NCBI RefSeq assembly: GCF_009711095.1
Contig: NZ_WMJZ01000018.1
Span: 1-64,000 of the forward strand
Direction of reading: 5' to 3'
Length of the DNA stretch: 64,000 nucleotides
From: Intestinirhabdus alba
Lineage (GTDB): Bacteria; Pseudomonadota; Gammaproteobacteria; Enterobacterales; Enterobacteriaceae
Positions 52,289-64,000 of the stretch are shown here, piece after piece (within the stretch, counting starts at the first letter, position 1; each line of letters starts with the position of its first letter). Position numbers and translations under genes: made by a program. The notes under the pieces are model-generated. The model saw nothing but the letters and a program-made list of their open reading frames with translations. It was not told where the DNA came from and did not search any database.

Positions 52289-54529
52289 ATGGCAACAAGC
52301 AACCACTCCGGCGTGCAGCTGCGCATTCGCGGCAAGGTGCAGGGCGTCGGCTTTCGTCCTTTTGTCTGGCAGCAGGCGCAGCGGCTTGCGCTGCATGGCG
52401 ACGTCTGTAACGACGGCGACGGGGTGGTCGTCCGGCTGCTGGAGGAGCCGTCGGCGTTTATTGCCAGCCTGCACGCCCACTGCCCGCCGCTGGCGCGCAT
52501 CGACAGCGTGGAGCGCGAAGACTTTATCTGGGATCGGCCGCCCGCTGATTTCACCATTCGCCAGAGCGGGGGCGGGGCGATGAACACGCAAATCGTCCCC
52601 GACGCCGCCACCTGTCCCGCCTGCCTGGCGGAGATGAACGCGCCCGGCGAGCGGCGCTATCGCTACCCCTTTATTAACTGCACCCACTGCGGCCCGCGTT
52701 TTACTATTATCCGCGCCATGCCCTACGATCGCCCGTTCACCGTGATGGCGTCGTTCCCCCTCTGCGCCCGGTGCAACGCGGAATACCGCGATCCGTACGA
52801 TCGGCGCTTTCACGCCCAGCCGGTGGCCTGCCCGGCCTGCGGGCCGCACCTTGAGTGGCGGAGCGCCGACGCGCGGGCGGAGAAGGAGGCGGCGCTGCAG
52901 GCGGCGGTTACGCTGCTGAAGGCGGGGGGGATCGTGGCGATTAAGGGCATCGGCGGATTTCATCTGGCCTGCGACGCGCAAAGCGACGAGGCGGTGGCGC
53001 GGCTGCGGGCGCGGAAGTACCGCCCGGCGAAACCGCTGGCGGTGATGCTGCCGACGGCGGCGGGCCTGCCGGAGGCCGCGCGCCGTCTGCTGACCACTCC
53101 CGCCGCGCCGATCGTGCTGGTGGATAAAGCGCGCGTTGCGTCGCTGTGCGCCGGGATCGCGCCGGGGCTGGCGGAAGTCGGCGTGATGCTGCCCGCCAAT
53201 CCGCTCCAGCATCTGCTGATGCAGGAGATGGGCAGACCGCTGGTGATGACCTCCGGCAACCTTAGCGGCAGGCCGCCCGCCCTGACCAACCGGCGGGCGC
53301 TGGCGGATCTGCAGGAGATCGCCGACGGCTTTCTGCTGCATAACCGCGATATTGTCCAGCGGATGGACGACTCGGTGGTGCGCGACAGCGGCGAGATGCT
53401 GCGCCGCTCAAGGGGCTACGTGCCGGACGCCCTGGCGCTGCCGCCGGGGTTCCATGATCTGCCGCCGATCCTCTGCCTGGGGGCCGATCTGAAAAACACC
53501 TTTGCCCTTGTGCGCGGCGGGCAGGCGGTGGTGGGGCAGCATCTGGGGGATCTCAGCGACGACGGGGTGCAGGCCCAGTGGCAGGAGGCGCTGCGCCTGA
53601 TCCAGAACGTCTATGACTTTACGCCGCAGCGCGTCGCCTGCGACGCCCATCCGGGCTACGTCTCCAGCCGCTGGGCCGGGGGCATGGCGCTGCCAACTGA
53701 AACCGTCCTGCATCACCACGCTCACGCCGCCGCGTGTCTGGCCGAGCACGGCTGGCCCCTTGAAGGCGGGGATGTTATCGCCCTGACCCTTGACGGCATC
53801 GGCATGGGGGCGGACGGGGCGCTGTGGGGCGGCGAGTGCCTGCGGGTGAACTACCGGGAGTGTGAGCATCTGGGCGGTCTGCCGCCGGTGGCGCTGCCGG
53901 GCGGGGATCTGGCGGCGAAGCAGCCCTGGCGCAATCTGCTGGCCCAGTGCCTGCGCTTTGTTCCCGACTGGCAGACGCGCCCGGAAACGGCGGCCCTGCG
54001 GCGGCAAAACTGGCCGGTTCTCGACCGCGCCATCGCGCGGGGGATCAACGCCCCGCTGGCCTCCTCGTGCGGGCGTCTGTTTGACGCCGTCGCGGCGGCG
54101 CTGGGCTGCGCCCCGGAAGCGCTCAGCTATGAAGGCGAGGCCGCCTGCGCGCTGGAGGCGCTGGCGTCAGGCTGCGAGGGGGTCGACCATCCGGTGACGC
54201 TGCCGCCAGCCGGGCGACAGCTGGATCTGGCGACCTTCTGGCGGCAGTGGCTGGCGTGGCCGGGGAGCGACGCCCAGCGTGCGTGGGCCTTTCATGACGC
54301 GCTGGCCTGCGGATTCGCCGCGCTGATGCGCGCGCAGGCTGCCCCGCGCGGGATTACCACCCTGGCGTTTGGCGGTGGCGTGATGCATAACCGTCTGCTG
54401 CGGGCGCGTCTGGCTTTTTATCTGGCGGATTTTACCCTGCTGTTTCCACAGCAGCTTCCGGCGGGAGACGGCGGGGTGTCGTTGGGGCAGGGGGCGATTG
54501 CGGGGGCGCGCTGGCTGGCCCGGAGATAA
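52289..54529 (+). CDS. hypF: carbamoyltransferase HypF
   Basis: A 746-residue protein with four parts: an acylphosphatase domain ([18 protein letters not shown]), zinc fingers (CPACLAEM with [16 protein letters not shown] with CPACGPH), a YrdC-like domain ([30 protein letters not shown]), and a Kae1-like domain ending near [16 protein letters not shown]. It makes carbamoyl-AMP from carbamoyl phosphate and transfers the group to HypE. It is 192 bases from hydN, in the same operon. Confidence 0.97.
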   Translation: MATSNHSGVQLRIRGKVQGVGFRPFVWQQAQRLALHGDVCNDGDGVVVRLLEEPSAFIASLHAHCPPLARIDSVEREDFIWDRPPADFTIRQSGGGAMNTQIVPDAATCPACLAEMNAPGERRYRYPFINCTHCGPRFTIIRAMPYDRPFTVMASFPLCARCNAEYRDPYDRRFHAQPVACPACGPHLEWRSADARAEKEAALQAAVTLLKAGGIVAIKGIGGFHLACDAQSDEAVARLRARKYRPAKPLAVMLPTAAGLPEAARRLLTTPAAPIVLVDKARVASLCAGIAPGLAEVGVMLPANPLQHLLMQEMGRPLVMTSGNLSGRPPALTNRRALADLQEIADGFLLHNRDIVQRMDDSVVRDSGEMLRRSRGYVPDALALPPGFHDLPPILCLGADLKNTFALVRGGQAVVGQHLGDLSDDGVQAQWQEALRLIQNVYDFTPQRVACDAHPGYVSSRWAGGMALPTETVLHHHAHAAACLAEHGWPLEGGDVIALTLDGIGMGADGALWGGECLRVNYRECEHLGGLPPVALPGGDLAAKQPWRNLLAQCLRFVPDWQTRPETAALRRQNWPVLDRAIARGINAPLASSCGRLFDAVAAALGCAPEALSYEGEAACALEALASGCEGVDHPVTLPPAGRQLDLATFWRQWLAWPGSDAQRAWAFHDALACGFAALMRAQAAPRGITTLAFGGGVMHNRLLRARLAFYLADFTLLFPQQLPAGDGGVSLGQGAIAGARWLARR

Positions 54530-54558
54530 AAAAAAGCCCCGGGACTGGCGGGGCAAAA
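54527..54558 (-). terminator. terminator of norVW (leftward)
   Basis: Reading leftward, GCCCC and GGGGC form a stem followed by a run of T residues. On the + strand the following bases are A, so it acts for norW. Confidence 0.7.
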
Positions 54559-54630
54559 AAAGTCGGGATAAACCGACAAGCAGCAACGCACTTCCGTGTG
54601 CGTGAGGTTAATGAAATTAGGCTGTAGGCC

Positions 54631-55764
54631 TCAGGCCGGCAGTGATTTCAGCAGGGCGAACGCTTCTTTCATGCGGTCTTCGCTGACGACGAAGGCGCGC
54701 AGTTGACCTTCCGCGTCCATCCCTTTGGCTACCATCCCTTCTTTTTCGGCAGCGATCTGCCAGTTCAGGTCGCGGCGCTGGGTCTCCCCGGCCAGGTGCA
54801 GCGGCAGCTCCGGCGTTTTGATTTTGACCAGCATGGCCGGCAGCTTCAGCGGGGCGTTACCGCCGAGCAGGTTCTTCGCCAGGTACATGGCGCTGAGCTG
54901 AATCGGCTGCAGGAACGGCAGAACCTGGCCGTTAATCTCCGCGCAGTCGCCGATGGCGTAGATGTCCGGATTGCTGCTTTGCAGGTAGCTGTCCACGCAC
55001 ACGCCGCGGTTAATGGTCAGGCCGGCGCGGCGCGCCAGGGCGGTTTCCGACCGCAGGCCGGTGGCGGCGATAACCGCATCCACCTCGACGCTGCGCTGGC
55101 GATCCAGGGTGGCGCGAATCCCGGATTCGGTCTTCTCCAGCCCCTGAAGCTGCGATTTCATCAGCAGATCGACGCCCATATCCAGCAGGCGATGCTGCAG
55201 ACGGCTGCTCACCTCCGGCGGCATCAGCGAGGAGAGAATGCTGGCGGCGTTGTCGATAAGCGTGACCGCTTTGCCCGCCCGGCAGAAGTCCATCGCCAGC
55301 TCGCTGCCGATCAGACCGCCGCCGACAATCAGCACCCGCCGGGCGTTGTGCAGCTGCGTTTCACAGGCGCGGTACTCCTGCTGGCTGTTGAGGGTGAGCA
55401 TTAACTCACGTCCCGGAACCGGCGGCACAAAGGCCGCTGCCCCGGTGGCCAGCACCAGCTTGTCGTACTGCCACTGCTTATCCTGGCTTTTTACCACGTG
55501 GGCCTCTGCATCGATGGCGGTGATCCAGGTCTGCGGGAACAGGCGCAGGTTGAACTGTTCGGCGAACTCCCCCGCCGACTGGCGGGTGAGGTCGTCGGCG
55601 CGCTGGGCCTGGCTGATAACGTGGCTGAGATCGGGCTTGTTGTACTCGTCCATACTGTCAGCGGCAATCAGGGTCAGCGGAAGGTTCGCATCCTGTTTAC
55701 GAATATTTTTCACCAGCTGGCGGGCGGCGAAGCCCGAGCCAATAATGACGATACCCCGGCTCAT
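54631..55764 (-). CDS. norW: NADH:flavorubredoxin reductase NorW
   Basis: A 377-residue FAD-dependent reductase with an N-terminal dinucleotide fold ([16 protein letters not shown]), a second one ([18 protein letters not shown]) for NADH, and an FAD site near the end ([13 protein letters not shown]). It transfers electrons from NADH to the rubredoxin domain of NorV. It overlaps norV by four bases and is expressed with it by NorR. Confidence 0.97.
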   Translation of the reverse strand: MSRGIVIIGSGFAARQLVKNIRKQDANLPLTLIAADSMDEYNKPDLSHVISQAQRADDLTRQSAGEFAEQFNLRLFPQTWITAIDAEAHVVKSQDKQWQYDKLVLATGAAAFVPPVPGRELMLTLNSQQEYRACETQLHNARRVLIVGGGLIGSELAMDFCRAGKAVTLIDNAASILSSLMPPEVSSRLQHRLLDMGVDLLMKSQLQGLEKTESGIRATLDRQRSVEVDAVIAATGLRSETALARRAGLTINRGVCVDSYLQSSNPDIYAIGDCAEINGQVLPFLQPIQLSAMYLAKNLLGGNAPLKLPAMLVKIKTPELPLHLAGETQRRDLNWQIAAEKEGMVAKGMDAEGQLRAFVVSEDRMKEAFALLKSLPA

Positions 55765-57212
55765 TTTGCCTCCGATGCCAGTACGTCGAATACATCTTTA
55801 CCCAGCGAGCATTCAGGGCACAGGAAGTTATCCGGCACTTCGCTCCACGGCGTACCCGGAGCCACTTCCTGCAGCGGTTCGCCTTTGGCCGGATCGTAGA
55901 TCCACTGGCAAACGCTGCACTGCATGCAGGGGCCGAGGTCGGCGGTCTCTTCTGCGGCGCTGGCGGCGGCGTCAGCCTGGGCTGCCGGCGCTTTTACGCG
56001 GGTTTCCGGCAGCGGAGCGAGCGCCCACTGACGCGCAATTTCGCGACCGTGCTGGCGGCACAGCTCCAGCGCATCCAGATCCGGACGCCATTTGGCCTTC
56101 AGGCTCAGGGACATTTCAAACCCGGCGTCCTGCAGGCGGGTAGACAGACGATCTACCGCACCGCCGCTCCAGCCGTGGGAGCCGAAGGCGCTGGCGCGTT
56201 TGTTGCGGAAGCGCAGGCCGGTCATCTCTTCCACCAGGCCGGCAATTTTCGGCATCATCACGTTGTTCATGGTAGAGGTGCCCACCAGCACGCCTTTAGA
56301 GCGGAACACGTTGGTCAGAATTTCGTTTTTATCGCTGCGGGCGACGTTAAAGATCTTCACCGCCACGTTCGGGTCAACTTCGTTGATGCCCTGGGCGATG
56401 GCGTCGGCCATCATGCGGGTGTTGTTGGACATGGTGTCGTAGAAGATAGTGATGCGGTCTTCCTGATAGTCCGCCGCCCATTTCAGGTACAGCTCCACGA
56501 TCTGGGTCGGGTTTTCACGCCATACCACGCCGTGGGAGGTGGCGATCATATCCACCGGCAGGTTGAAGCCGAGGATTTCAGTGATTTTCGGCGTGACCAG
56601 GCGGCTGAACGGCGTCAGGATGTTGGCGTAGTAGCGCTGGCACTGTTCGAACAGCTCGGTCTGATCCACTTCGTCATTGAACAGGCGTTCGTCGCAGTAG
56701 TGCTGGCCGAAGGCGTCGTTGCTGAACAGCACCGCGTCGCCGGTCATGTAGGTCATCATGCTGTCCGGCCAGTGCAGCATCGGGGTTTCCACGAAGATCA
56801 GCTGTTTGCCGTTGCCGATATCCAGCGAGTCGCCGGTCTTCACCACGTTGAAGTTCCATTCCGGATGATGGTGATGGCCGGTAATAGAATCGATGGCGTT
56901 GGCGGTGCAGTAGATCGGCGTACCCGGAATGTGCGACATCAGCTCGGTCAGCGCGCCGGCGTGGTCTTCTTCCGCGTGGTTGATGATGATGTAATCGATA
57001 TCGTTCAGGTCGATTTCGCCGCGCAGGTTCTGTACGAACTCCCGGCTGAATTTATGATCGACGGTATCGATCAGGACATTTTTACCTTCACGGATGAGGT
57101 AGCTGTTATAGCTGCTGCCGCGCAGCGTTTTGTATTCGGTGCCGTGGAAGTCACGGACTTCCCAGTCACGTTGGCCAACCCAATGAATATTATTTTTAAC
57201 CAGAATAGACAT
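55761..57212 (-). CDS. norV: anaerobic nitric oxide reductase flavorubredoxin NorV
   Basis: A 483-residue enzyme in three parts: a metallo-beta-lactamase-like diiron domain ([11 protein letters not shown]), a flavodoxin domain ([18 protein letters not shown]), and a C-terminal rubredoxin ([15 protein letters not shown] and [12 protein letters not shown]). It reduces NO to N2O in anaerobic cells. It is driven by a sigma-54 promoter and NorR sites upstream and is followed by norW. Confidence 0.98.
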   Translation of the reverse strand: MSILVKNNIHWVGQRDWEVRDFHGTEYKTLRGSSYNSYLIREGKNVLIDTVDHKFSREFVQNLRGEIDLNDIDYIIINHAEEDHAGALTELMSHIPGTPIYCTANAIDSITGHHHHPEWNFNVVKTGDSLDIGNGKQLIFVETPMLHWPDSMMTYMTGDAVLFSNDAFGQHYCDERLFNDEVDQTELFEQCQRYYANILTPFSRLVTPKITEILGFNLPVDMIATSHGVVWRENPTQIVELYLKWAADYQEDRITIFYDTMSNNTRMMADAIAQGINEVDPNVAVKIFNVARSDKNEILTNVFRSKGVLVGTSTMNNVMMPKIAGLVEEMTGLRFRNKRASAFGSHGWSGGAVDRLSTRLQDAGFEMSLSLKAKWRPDLDALELCRQHGREIARQWALAPLPETRVKAPAAQADAAASAAEETADLGPCMQCSVCQWIYDPAKGEPLQEVAPGTPWSEVPDNFLCPECSLGKDVFDVLASEAK

Positions 57213-57260
57213 AGCAACCTCAATTATTCAGCGTTTTACTAAAAAAGATGTCTTGCTTAT

Positions 57261-57276
57261 TGCAGGTCGCGTGCCA
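57261..57276 (-). promoter_or_regulatory. sigma-54 promoter of norVW
   Basis: Reading leftward, TGGCAC, five bases, CTGCA matches the -24/-12 consensus apart from the first base of the -12 part. Confidence 0.85.
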
Positions 57277-57331
57277 ACTTTTTATCTCATTGATTTTAAA
57301 AAATATAACAAATGTGGCGCACAGAATGATT

Positions 57332-57387
57332 GTCGAAAAGACTATCCTTTATGTAGTCAATATGACACTATCCACAGTCATAATGAC
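57332..57387. promoter_or_regulatory. three NorR enhancer sites
   Basis: GTCGAAAAGAC (57332-57342), GTCAATATGAC (57356-57366) and GTCATAATGAC (57377-57387) all fit GT-N7-AC with inverted halves. They lie between norR and the norV promoter at about 24- and 21-base spacing, as in E. coli, where three NorR hexamer sites are needed. Confidence 0.9.
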
Positions 57388-57399
57388 GATGAGGTGACT

Positions 57400-58929
57400 A
57401 TGAGCTTTTCAGTAGAGGTACTGGCGGGCATCGCCATCGAGCTACAGCGCGGCGTCGGCCATCAGGATCGCTTTCAGCGGCTGATCAGCACCCTGCGCCA
57501 GGTGCTGGAGTGCGACGCCTCGGCGCTGCTGCGCTATGAGGCGCGGCAGTTTATTCCGCTGGCTATCGACGGTCTCGCCCGCGACGTGCTCGGCAGGCGC
57601 TTTACCCTGGAAGGGCATCCCCGGCTGGAGGCTATCGCCCGCGCCGGCGACGTGGTGCGCTTTCCGGCCGACAGCGATCTGCCGGACCCGTATGACGGCC
57701 TGATCCCGGGGCAGGAGAGCCTGAAGGTGCACGCCTGCATCGGCCTGCCGCTGTTCGCCGGACAGAGCCTGATCGGCGCGCTGACCCTTGACGGCATGGA
57801 GCCGGACCAGTTCGACGTGTTCAGCAATGAGGAGCTGCGGCTGATCGCCGCGCTGGCGGCGGGGGCGCTGAGCAACGCCCTGCTGATTGAAAAACTGGAG
57901 AGCCAGAATATGCTGCCGGGCGCGCCGGCGACCGATTTCGGGCAGGTGAAAGAGACGCAGATGATCGGTCTCTCTCCCGGTATGCAGCAGCTGAAAAAAG
58001 AGATCGAGATCGTGGCCGCCTCCGATCTCAACGTGCTGATTAGCGGCGAAACCGGCACCGGCAAGGAGCTGGTGGCGAAGGCGATTCACGAAGGTTCGCC
58101 GAGAGCGGTCAACCCGCTGGTCTATCTTAACTGCGCCGCGCTGCCGGAAAGCGTGGCGGAGAGCGAGCTGTTTGGCCACGTGAAGGGGGCGTTTACCGGG
58201 GCCATCAGCAACCGCAGCGGCAAATTTGAGATGGCCGACAACGGCACGCTGTTTCTTGATGAAATCGGCGAGCTGTCGCTGGCGCTGCAGGCCAAGCTGC
58301 TGCGCGTGCTGCAGTACGGGGATCTGCAGCGCGTCGGCGATGACCGCAGCCTGCGGGTTGACGTCCGGGTGCTGGCGGCCACCAACCGCGATCTGCGCGA
58401 AGAGGTGCTGGCCGGGCGGTTTCGCGCCGACCTGTTTCACCGCCTGAGCGTGTTCCCGCTGTCGGTGCCGCCGCTGCGCGAGCGCGGCGAGGACGTGGTG
58501 CTGCTGGCGGGCTACTTCTGCGAGCAGTGCCGCCTGCGGCTGGGGCTGGCGCGGGTGGTGCTGAGTCCGGGGGCGCGCAGCCATCTGCTGAGCTACGGCT
58601 GGCCGGGCAACGTGCGCGAGCTGGAGCATTCGATCCACCGCGCGGTGGTGTTAGCGCGGGCCACCCGGGCGGGCGATGAGGTGGTGCTGGAGACCCGCCA
58701 CTTCGCCCTGCACGACGAACCGCACCCGCCGCAGCCGGAAGCCGCGGCGGTGACGCAGCCGGTCTGCCAGAACCTGCGCGAGGCGACGGAGACCTTCCAG
58801 CGGGAGGCGATCCGCCGGGCGCTGGAGCAAAATAACCATAACTGGGCCGCCAGCGCGAGGGCGCTGACCATGGATGTTGCCAACCTGCACCGCCTGGCGA
58901 AGCGGCTGGGGCTGAAGGAGACGGCCTGA
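57400..58929 (+). CDS. norR: nitric oxide-responsive transcription regulator NorR
   Basis: A 509-residue sigma-54 activator: an N-terminal GAF domain that binds NO at an iron, a central AAA+ domain ([19 protein letters not shown]), and a C-terminal Fis-type helix-turn-helix. NO relieves repression so that NorR drives norVW. I start it at 57400 ([14 protein letters not shown]), where GAGGTG precedes; the longer upstream reading (from 57253) covers the NorR sites and promoter and is not likely to be translated. Confidence 0.97.
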   Translation: MSFSVEVLAGIAIELQRGVGHQDRFQRLISTLRQVLECDASALLRYEARQFIPLAIDGLARDVLGRRFTLEGHPRLEAIARAGDVVRFPADSDLPDPYDGLIPGQESLKVHACIGLPLFAGQSLIGALTLDGMEPDQFDVFSNEELRLIAALAAGALSNALLIEKLESQNMLPGAPATDFGQVKETQMIGLSPGMQQLKKEIEIVAASDLNVLISGETGTGKELVAKAIHEGSPRAVNPLVYLNCAALPESVAESELFGHVKGAFTGAISNRSGKFEMADNGTLFLDEIGELSLALQAKLLRVLQYGDLQRVGDDRSLRVDVRVLAATNRDLREEVLAGRFRADLFHRLSVFPLSVPPLRERGEDVVLLAGYFCEQCRLRLGLARVVLSPGARSHLLSYGWPGNVRELEHSIHRAVVLARATRAGDEVVLETRHFALHDEPHPPQPEAAAVTQPVCQNLREATETFQREAIRRALEQNNHNWAASARALTMDVANLHRLAKRLGLKETA

Positions 58930-59376
58930 CAGGCAGCCTGGCCACCACCGGCGTATCAGCCGACCCCAAAGAGCGCCTGGTGGCCGCGTTCAGCCGTGCA
59001 TCACTTCGTGCGCCATAGCTCCTCTCCTCATCAGCGTTAAAGCGCTTTAATTGAGGTGCTTCTGGCGAAGGTGGGGCCCTGAAAACGGGGCCGTCGTAAC
59101 GCCGAATAAGGAGAGTTTCATTTGCCAGTTGAATGTGATGGGCTTTTTATCAGCGCATTAGCCCTTTGCCGGGTAACAGACGGCATACGCACTCTGAAAA
59201 TTGAAAAAAGTGCTTTTTTTAAGGGCTGCGTTGTAAAAGAAATCGTTTAACATGGCGACCTGTTCTGGAAAGGCCTGGAGGCCGCGGCAGGGGAAAGTGC
59301 AATAAGGCGCGTCCTTGTATGGCAAAGAATCTTTTACCATACTTCACCCTGGCCGAATTTGTTTAATGGATGAGTC
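58930..59376. other. gap between norR and mltB, no gene seen
   Basis: The 447 bases contain a GGCCC / GGGCC stem near 59074-59091, and AT-rich sequence near mltB that should hold its promoter. In E. coli K-12 the srl/gut genes lie between norR and mltB; here they are absent. One 60-codon open frame on the minus strand has no supporting signal. Confidence 0.5.
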
Positions 59377-60456
59377 ATGTTGAAGTGTCGTTGTATTGCC
59401 TTGATCTGTTTCTCTGTACTGCTTGCCGCCTGTAGCAGCAAGCCGAAACCTTCGGAAAATCAAACGGCCATGCTGGTACCCACCGGCGGCTTTCTGCTCG
59501 AGCCACGGCATAACGTCATGCAGCTGGGCGGGGATTTCGCCAGTAACCCCAACGCGCAGCAGTTCATCGATAATATGGTGCGCAAGCACGGCTTCGATCG
59601 CCAGCAGCTGCAGGAAATAGTCTCGCAGGCCAAACGGCTGGATTATGTGCTGCGCCTGATGGATCGCCAGGCACCCGGAGCCCGGCCGCCGTCCAGGCCT
59701 AACGGCGCGTGGCTGCGCTACCGCAAGCAGTTCATCACGCCGGACAATGTGCAGAACGGCGTGGCCTTCTGGAATCAGTATGAAGATGCGCTGAACCGGG
59801 CATGGCAGGTCTACGGCGTTCCGCCGGAAATTATCGTCGGGATTATTGGCGTGGAAACCCGCTGGGGGCGCGTAATGGGCAAAACGCGCATTCTCGACGC
59901 GCTGGCCACCCTGGCGTTTGACTATCCGCGTCGGGCGAAATACTTTTCCGCCGAGCTGGAAACTTTCCTGCTGATGGCGCGTGCTGAACAGGACGACCCG
60001 CTGGATTTGAAAGGCTCTTTCGCCGGCGCGATGGGCTATGGGCAGTTTATGCCTTCTTCTTATAAAGAGTATGCGGTGGATTTTAACGGCGACGGCCACA
60101 TCAATTTGTGGGACCCGGTCGATGCCATCGGCAGCGTGGCGAACTATTTTAAAGCCCACGGCTGGGTGAAAGGCGATACGGTGGCGGTGGTGGCGAACGG
60201 CCAGGCCCCGGGGCTGGCGAACGGTTTTAAAACCCAGTACACCCCTTCGCAGCTGGCTGCCGCAGGGCTGACGCCGCAGCAGCCGCTGGGCAATCGCCAG
60301 CAGGTTAGCCTGCTGCGGCTGGACGTCGGCACCGGCTATCAGTACTGGTACGGGCTGCCGAACTTTTATACGATCACCCGGTATAACCACAGCACGCATT
60401 ATGCCATGGCGGTCTGGCAACTGGGGCAGGCCGTGGGGCTGGCGCGCGTGCGGTAA
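59377..60456 (+). CDS. mltB: membrane-bound lytic murein transglycosylase B
   Basis: A 359-residue lipoprotein, with signal peptide and lipobox LLAAC (cysteine about residue 19), followed by a transglycosylase domain with the catalytic glutamate in VGIIGVETRWGR and the GAMGYGQFMPSSYKEY signature. It cleaves peptidoglycan strands with formation of 1,6-anhydro ends. The length is near that of E. coli MltB (361). It stands alone between norR and pncC. Confidence 0.97.
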   Translation: MLKCRCIALICFSVLLAACSSKPKPSENQTAMLVPTGGFLLEPRHNVMQLGGDFASNPNAQQFIDNMVRKHGFDRQQLQEIVSQAKRLDYVLRLMDRQAPGARPPSRPNGAWLRYRKQFITPDNVQNGVAFWNQYEDALNRAWQVYGVPPEIIVGIIGVETRWGRVMGKTRILDALATLAFDYPRRAKYFSAELETFLLMARAEQDDPLDLKGSFAGAMGYGQFMPSSYKEYAVDFNGDGHINLWDPVDAIGSVANYFKAHGWVKGDTVAVVANGQAPGLANGFKTQYTPSQLAAAGLTPQQPLGNRQQVSLLRLDVGTGYQYWYGLPNFYTITRYNHSTHYAMAVWQLGQAVGLARVR

Positions 60457-60845
60457 GGTGGAACGGCTTCGGCTTATCATCAGGGGCCGGCGGGCTTAAG
60501 ATCGCTATCTGCAAAATCATGCGGTGGGTTTGCGGCGGTTAACCATAAAAGGGAACACCGCATTTTTCTTCGTGGCCCGTCCTGCTGGCAGCGAAAGGGA
60601 AGCGCTTCTGACGAAGGACTGGCGTGGTTGTATGTACGGCTGAATGTCCCGGCGGCGTGACCTGACAATCAATGCCCAACGCTGCGGGCTGGCTGCCAGT
60701 CAGGGCTTATTTTTTGACAGGCTCAGGCGGCTGTAGCAAACGGCAACGCTTTCTGAACCGCCCTCGTAAAATTGCCAACGCACCCCCATCTCTGACGGGA
60801 AGGTGCTATCTTGTCCGACATAGAAATTAACTGACTGAGGCTGAA
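60457..60845. other. gap between mltB and pncC, no gene seen
   Basis: This 389-base region has no supported open frame. Nothing resembling a clear terminator or known repeat was recognised. The final part should contain the pncC promoter. Confidence 0.5.
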
Positions 60846-61339
60846 ATGAGTGACGGTGAACTGATGCAGTTAAGCGAACGGCTGGGGCTGGCGTTAAAAG
60901 CGCGCGGTGCCACCGTAACGGCGGCGGAGTCCTGTACCGGCGGCTGGGTGGCGAAAGCGCTTACCGATATTGCCGGCAGCTCGGCCTGGTTTGAGCGCGG
61001 TTTTGTCACCTACAGCAACGAGGCAAAATCGCAGACGATCGGCGTTAGCGAAGAGACGCTGGCGCAGCACGGCGCGGTTAGCGAACCGGTAGTGGTGGAA
61101 ATGGCGATTGGCGCGCTGAAGGCTGCGCGCGCCGACTATGCCGTTGCCATTAGCGGTATCGCCGGGCCGGATGGCGGTAGCGCCGGGAAGCCCGTCGGCA
61201 CCGTCTGGTTCGCCTTTGCCAGCGCGCGCGGTGAGGGGATCACCCGCCGGGAATGCTTCACCGGGGATCGCGAGAGCGTGCGCCGACAGGCCACGGCTTA
61301 TGCCCTGCAAACGCTGTGGCAACATTTTCTACAAAATAC

Positions 61340-61343
<4 letters not shown>
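60846..61343 (+). CDS. pncC: nicotinamide-nucleotide amidohydrolase
   Basis: A 165-residue CinA C-terminal type enzyme (VTAAESCTGGWVAKALTDIAGS, FVTYSNEAK, VSEPVVVEMA, ISGIAGPDGG). It deamidates nicotinamide mononucleotide to nicotinic acid mononucleotide for NAD recycling. It precedes recA, as in E. coli (ygaD), and its 3' end abuts the recA SOS box. Confidence 0.97.
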
Positions 61344-62592
<1,249 letters not shown>

Positions 62593-62610
62593 TAGCCTGC
62601 TGTAAAACAC

Positions 62611-62635
62611 AAGGGTCGTTCGCGCGGCCCTTTTT
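62611..62635 (+). terminator. recA terminator
   Basis: AAGGGTCG and CGGCCCTT form an eight-pair stem with a six-base loop, followed by T residues. It lies before recX, so recX is made mostly by read-through. Confidence 0.8.
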
Positions 62636-62656
62636 GCATTTTCAAAAGAGGTAAGG

Positions 62657-63157
62657 ATGACAGAGTCCACCACCCACAGATCGGTCTATGCCCGCCTGCA
62701 GGATCGCGCGGTTCGTATTCTGGCCGCCCGTGACCACAGCGAGCAGGAGCTGAGGCGCAAGCTGTCTGCGGCGATACCGGGAAAGCGTTGCCCGGAGGAG
62801 ATCGGGGCGACGGCGGAGGAGCATGAGCGGGTTATCGCCTGGTGCTATGAGAACCACTATCTGGACGACAGCCGCTTTGCCGAACGCTTTATCGCCAGCC
62901 GCAGCCGCAAAGGCTACGGCCCGGCCCGAATTCGTCAGGAGCTGGTTCAAAAAGGCATTGAGCGTGAATTATCTGAAAAAGCGCTGTGTGAATGCGATAT
63001 TGACTGGTTTGCGCAGGCCCGGGACCAGGCAGTGCGTAAATATGGCGAACCGCTGCCAACGGCGTTTTCAGATAAAGTAAAAGCGCAACGCTTTTTACTT
63101 AGCCGTGGCTACCTGATGGAGGATATTCAGGAAATATGGCGAAATTTTGCCGGTTGA
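62657..63157 (+). CDS. recX: recombination regulator RecX
   Basis: A 166-residue, helix-rich protein ([41 protein letters not shown], then further helical repeats). RecX binds the RecA filament and inhibits its function. It lies 65 bases after recA, beyond the terminator, as in E. coli. Confidence 0.97.
   Translation: MTESTTHRSVYARLQDRAVRILAARDHSEQELRRKLSAAIPGKRCPEEIGATAEEHERVIAWCYENHYLDDSRFAERFIASRSRKGYGPARIRQELVQKGIERELSEKALCECDIDWFAQARDQAVRKYGEPLPTAFSDKVKAQRFLLSRGYLMEDIQEIWRNFAG

Positions 63158-64000
<843 letters not shown>

Noticed and set aside
57253..57399. N-terminal extension of norR
   Set aside because: It would run over the NorR sites and the norV promoter; the family start and a ribosome site are at 57400.
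59158..59340. 60-codon minus-strand open frame upstream of mltB
   Set aside because: No ribosome site or family resemblance; lies in the expected promoter region.

Overview
The window is a piece of an enterobacterial chromosome (Enterobacteriaceae; Klebsiella, Enterobacter, Kosakonia and Cedecea are all plausible, and I cannot fix the genus by eye). The evidence is the near-E. coli gene content and protein sequence of surE-pcm-nlpD-rpoS, mutS, the formate hydrogenlyase cluster, norRVW, mltB, pncC-recA-recX and alaS, in a GC-rich background.

Region 1 (1-22410) is the right part of a lambda-like siphophage prophage. Left to right it carries the very end of a terminase-like gene, portal, head morphogenesis protein, protease/scaffold, decoration protein, major capsid, head-tail connectors, tail tube, a tail chaperone-like protein, tape measure, the lambda M-L-K-I-J equivalents, and tail fibre. 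A P22 immI-like cargo block (8721-11733) sits inside the tail operon: two ribbon-helix-helix proteins facing each other across an operator array, two antirepressor-type proteins, then a lipoprotein and a membrane protein, each with its own promoter and terminator. The prophage ends with decayed C-termini of a DNA invertase and possibly a P4-type integrase, then repeats that look like integrase arm sites. It joins the chromosome exactly where truD normally overlaps surE.

Region 2 (22411-29372) is surE, pcm, nlpD, rpoS, a DUF1090 gene and mutS. Region 3 (29980-34541) is the most unusual part: a leftward five-gene operon encoding an L-cysteine desulfidase-like enzyme, an N-carbamoyl-L-amino-acid amidohydrolase, a 2-aminothiazoline-4-carboxylate (ATC) hydrolase and two small polytopic membrane proteins. 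Read together they suggest uptake of ATC (a cysteine-cyanide adduct) or a related thiazoline, hydrolysis to N-carbamoyl-L-cysteine, release of L-cysteine, and breakdown to pyruvate, ammonia and sulfide.

Region 4 (35378-58929) is anaerobic and nitrosative-stress metabolism: ygbA behind an NsrR-type site, fhlA, hypEDCBA, hycABCDEFGHI, a symE-like toxin gene with a LexA box, hydN-hypF, and norWV/norR. Sigma-54 promoters and activator sites are visible for hyp, hyc and norVW. HypA-F and HycI mature the HycE nickel-iron subunit, FhlA activates the regulon, and NorVW reduces NO under NorR control. The asc genes (hycI-hydN gap) and srl/gut genes (norR-mltB gap) found at these places in E. coli K-12 are absent. 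Region 5 (59377-64000) is mltB, pncC, SOS-regulated recA, recX and the start of alaS.

No rRNA, tRNA or CRISPR array was seen. All identifications are from reading the sequence; no database search was run.
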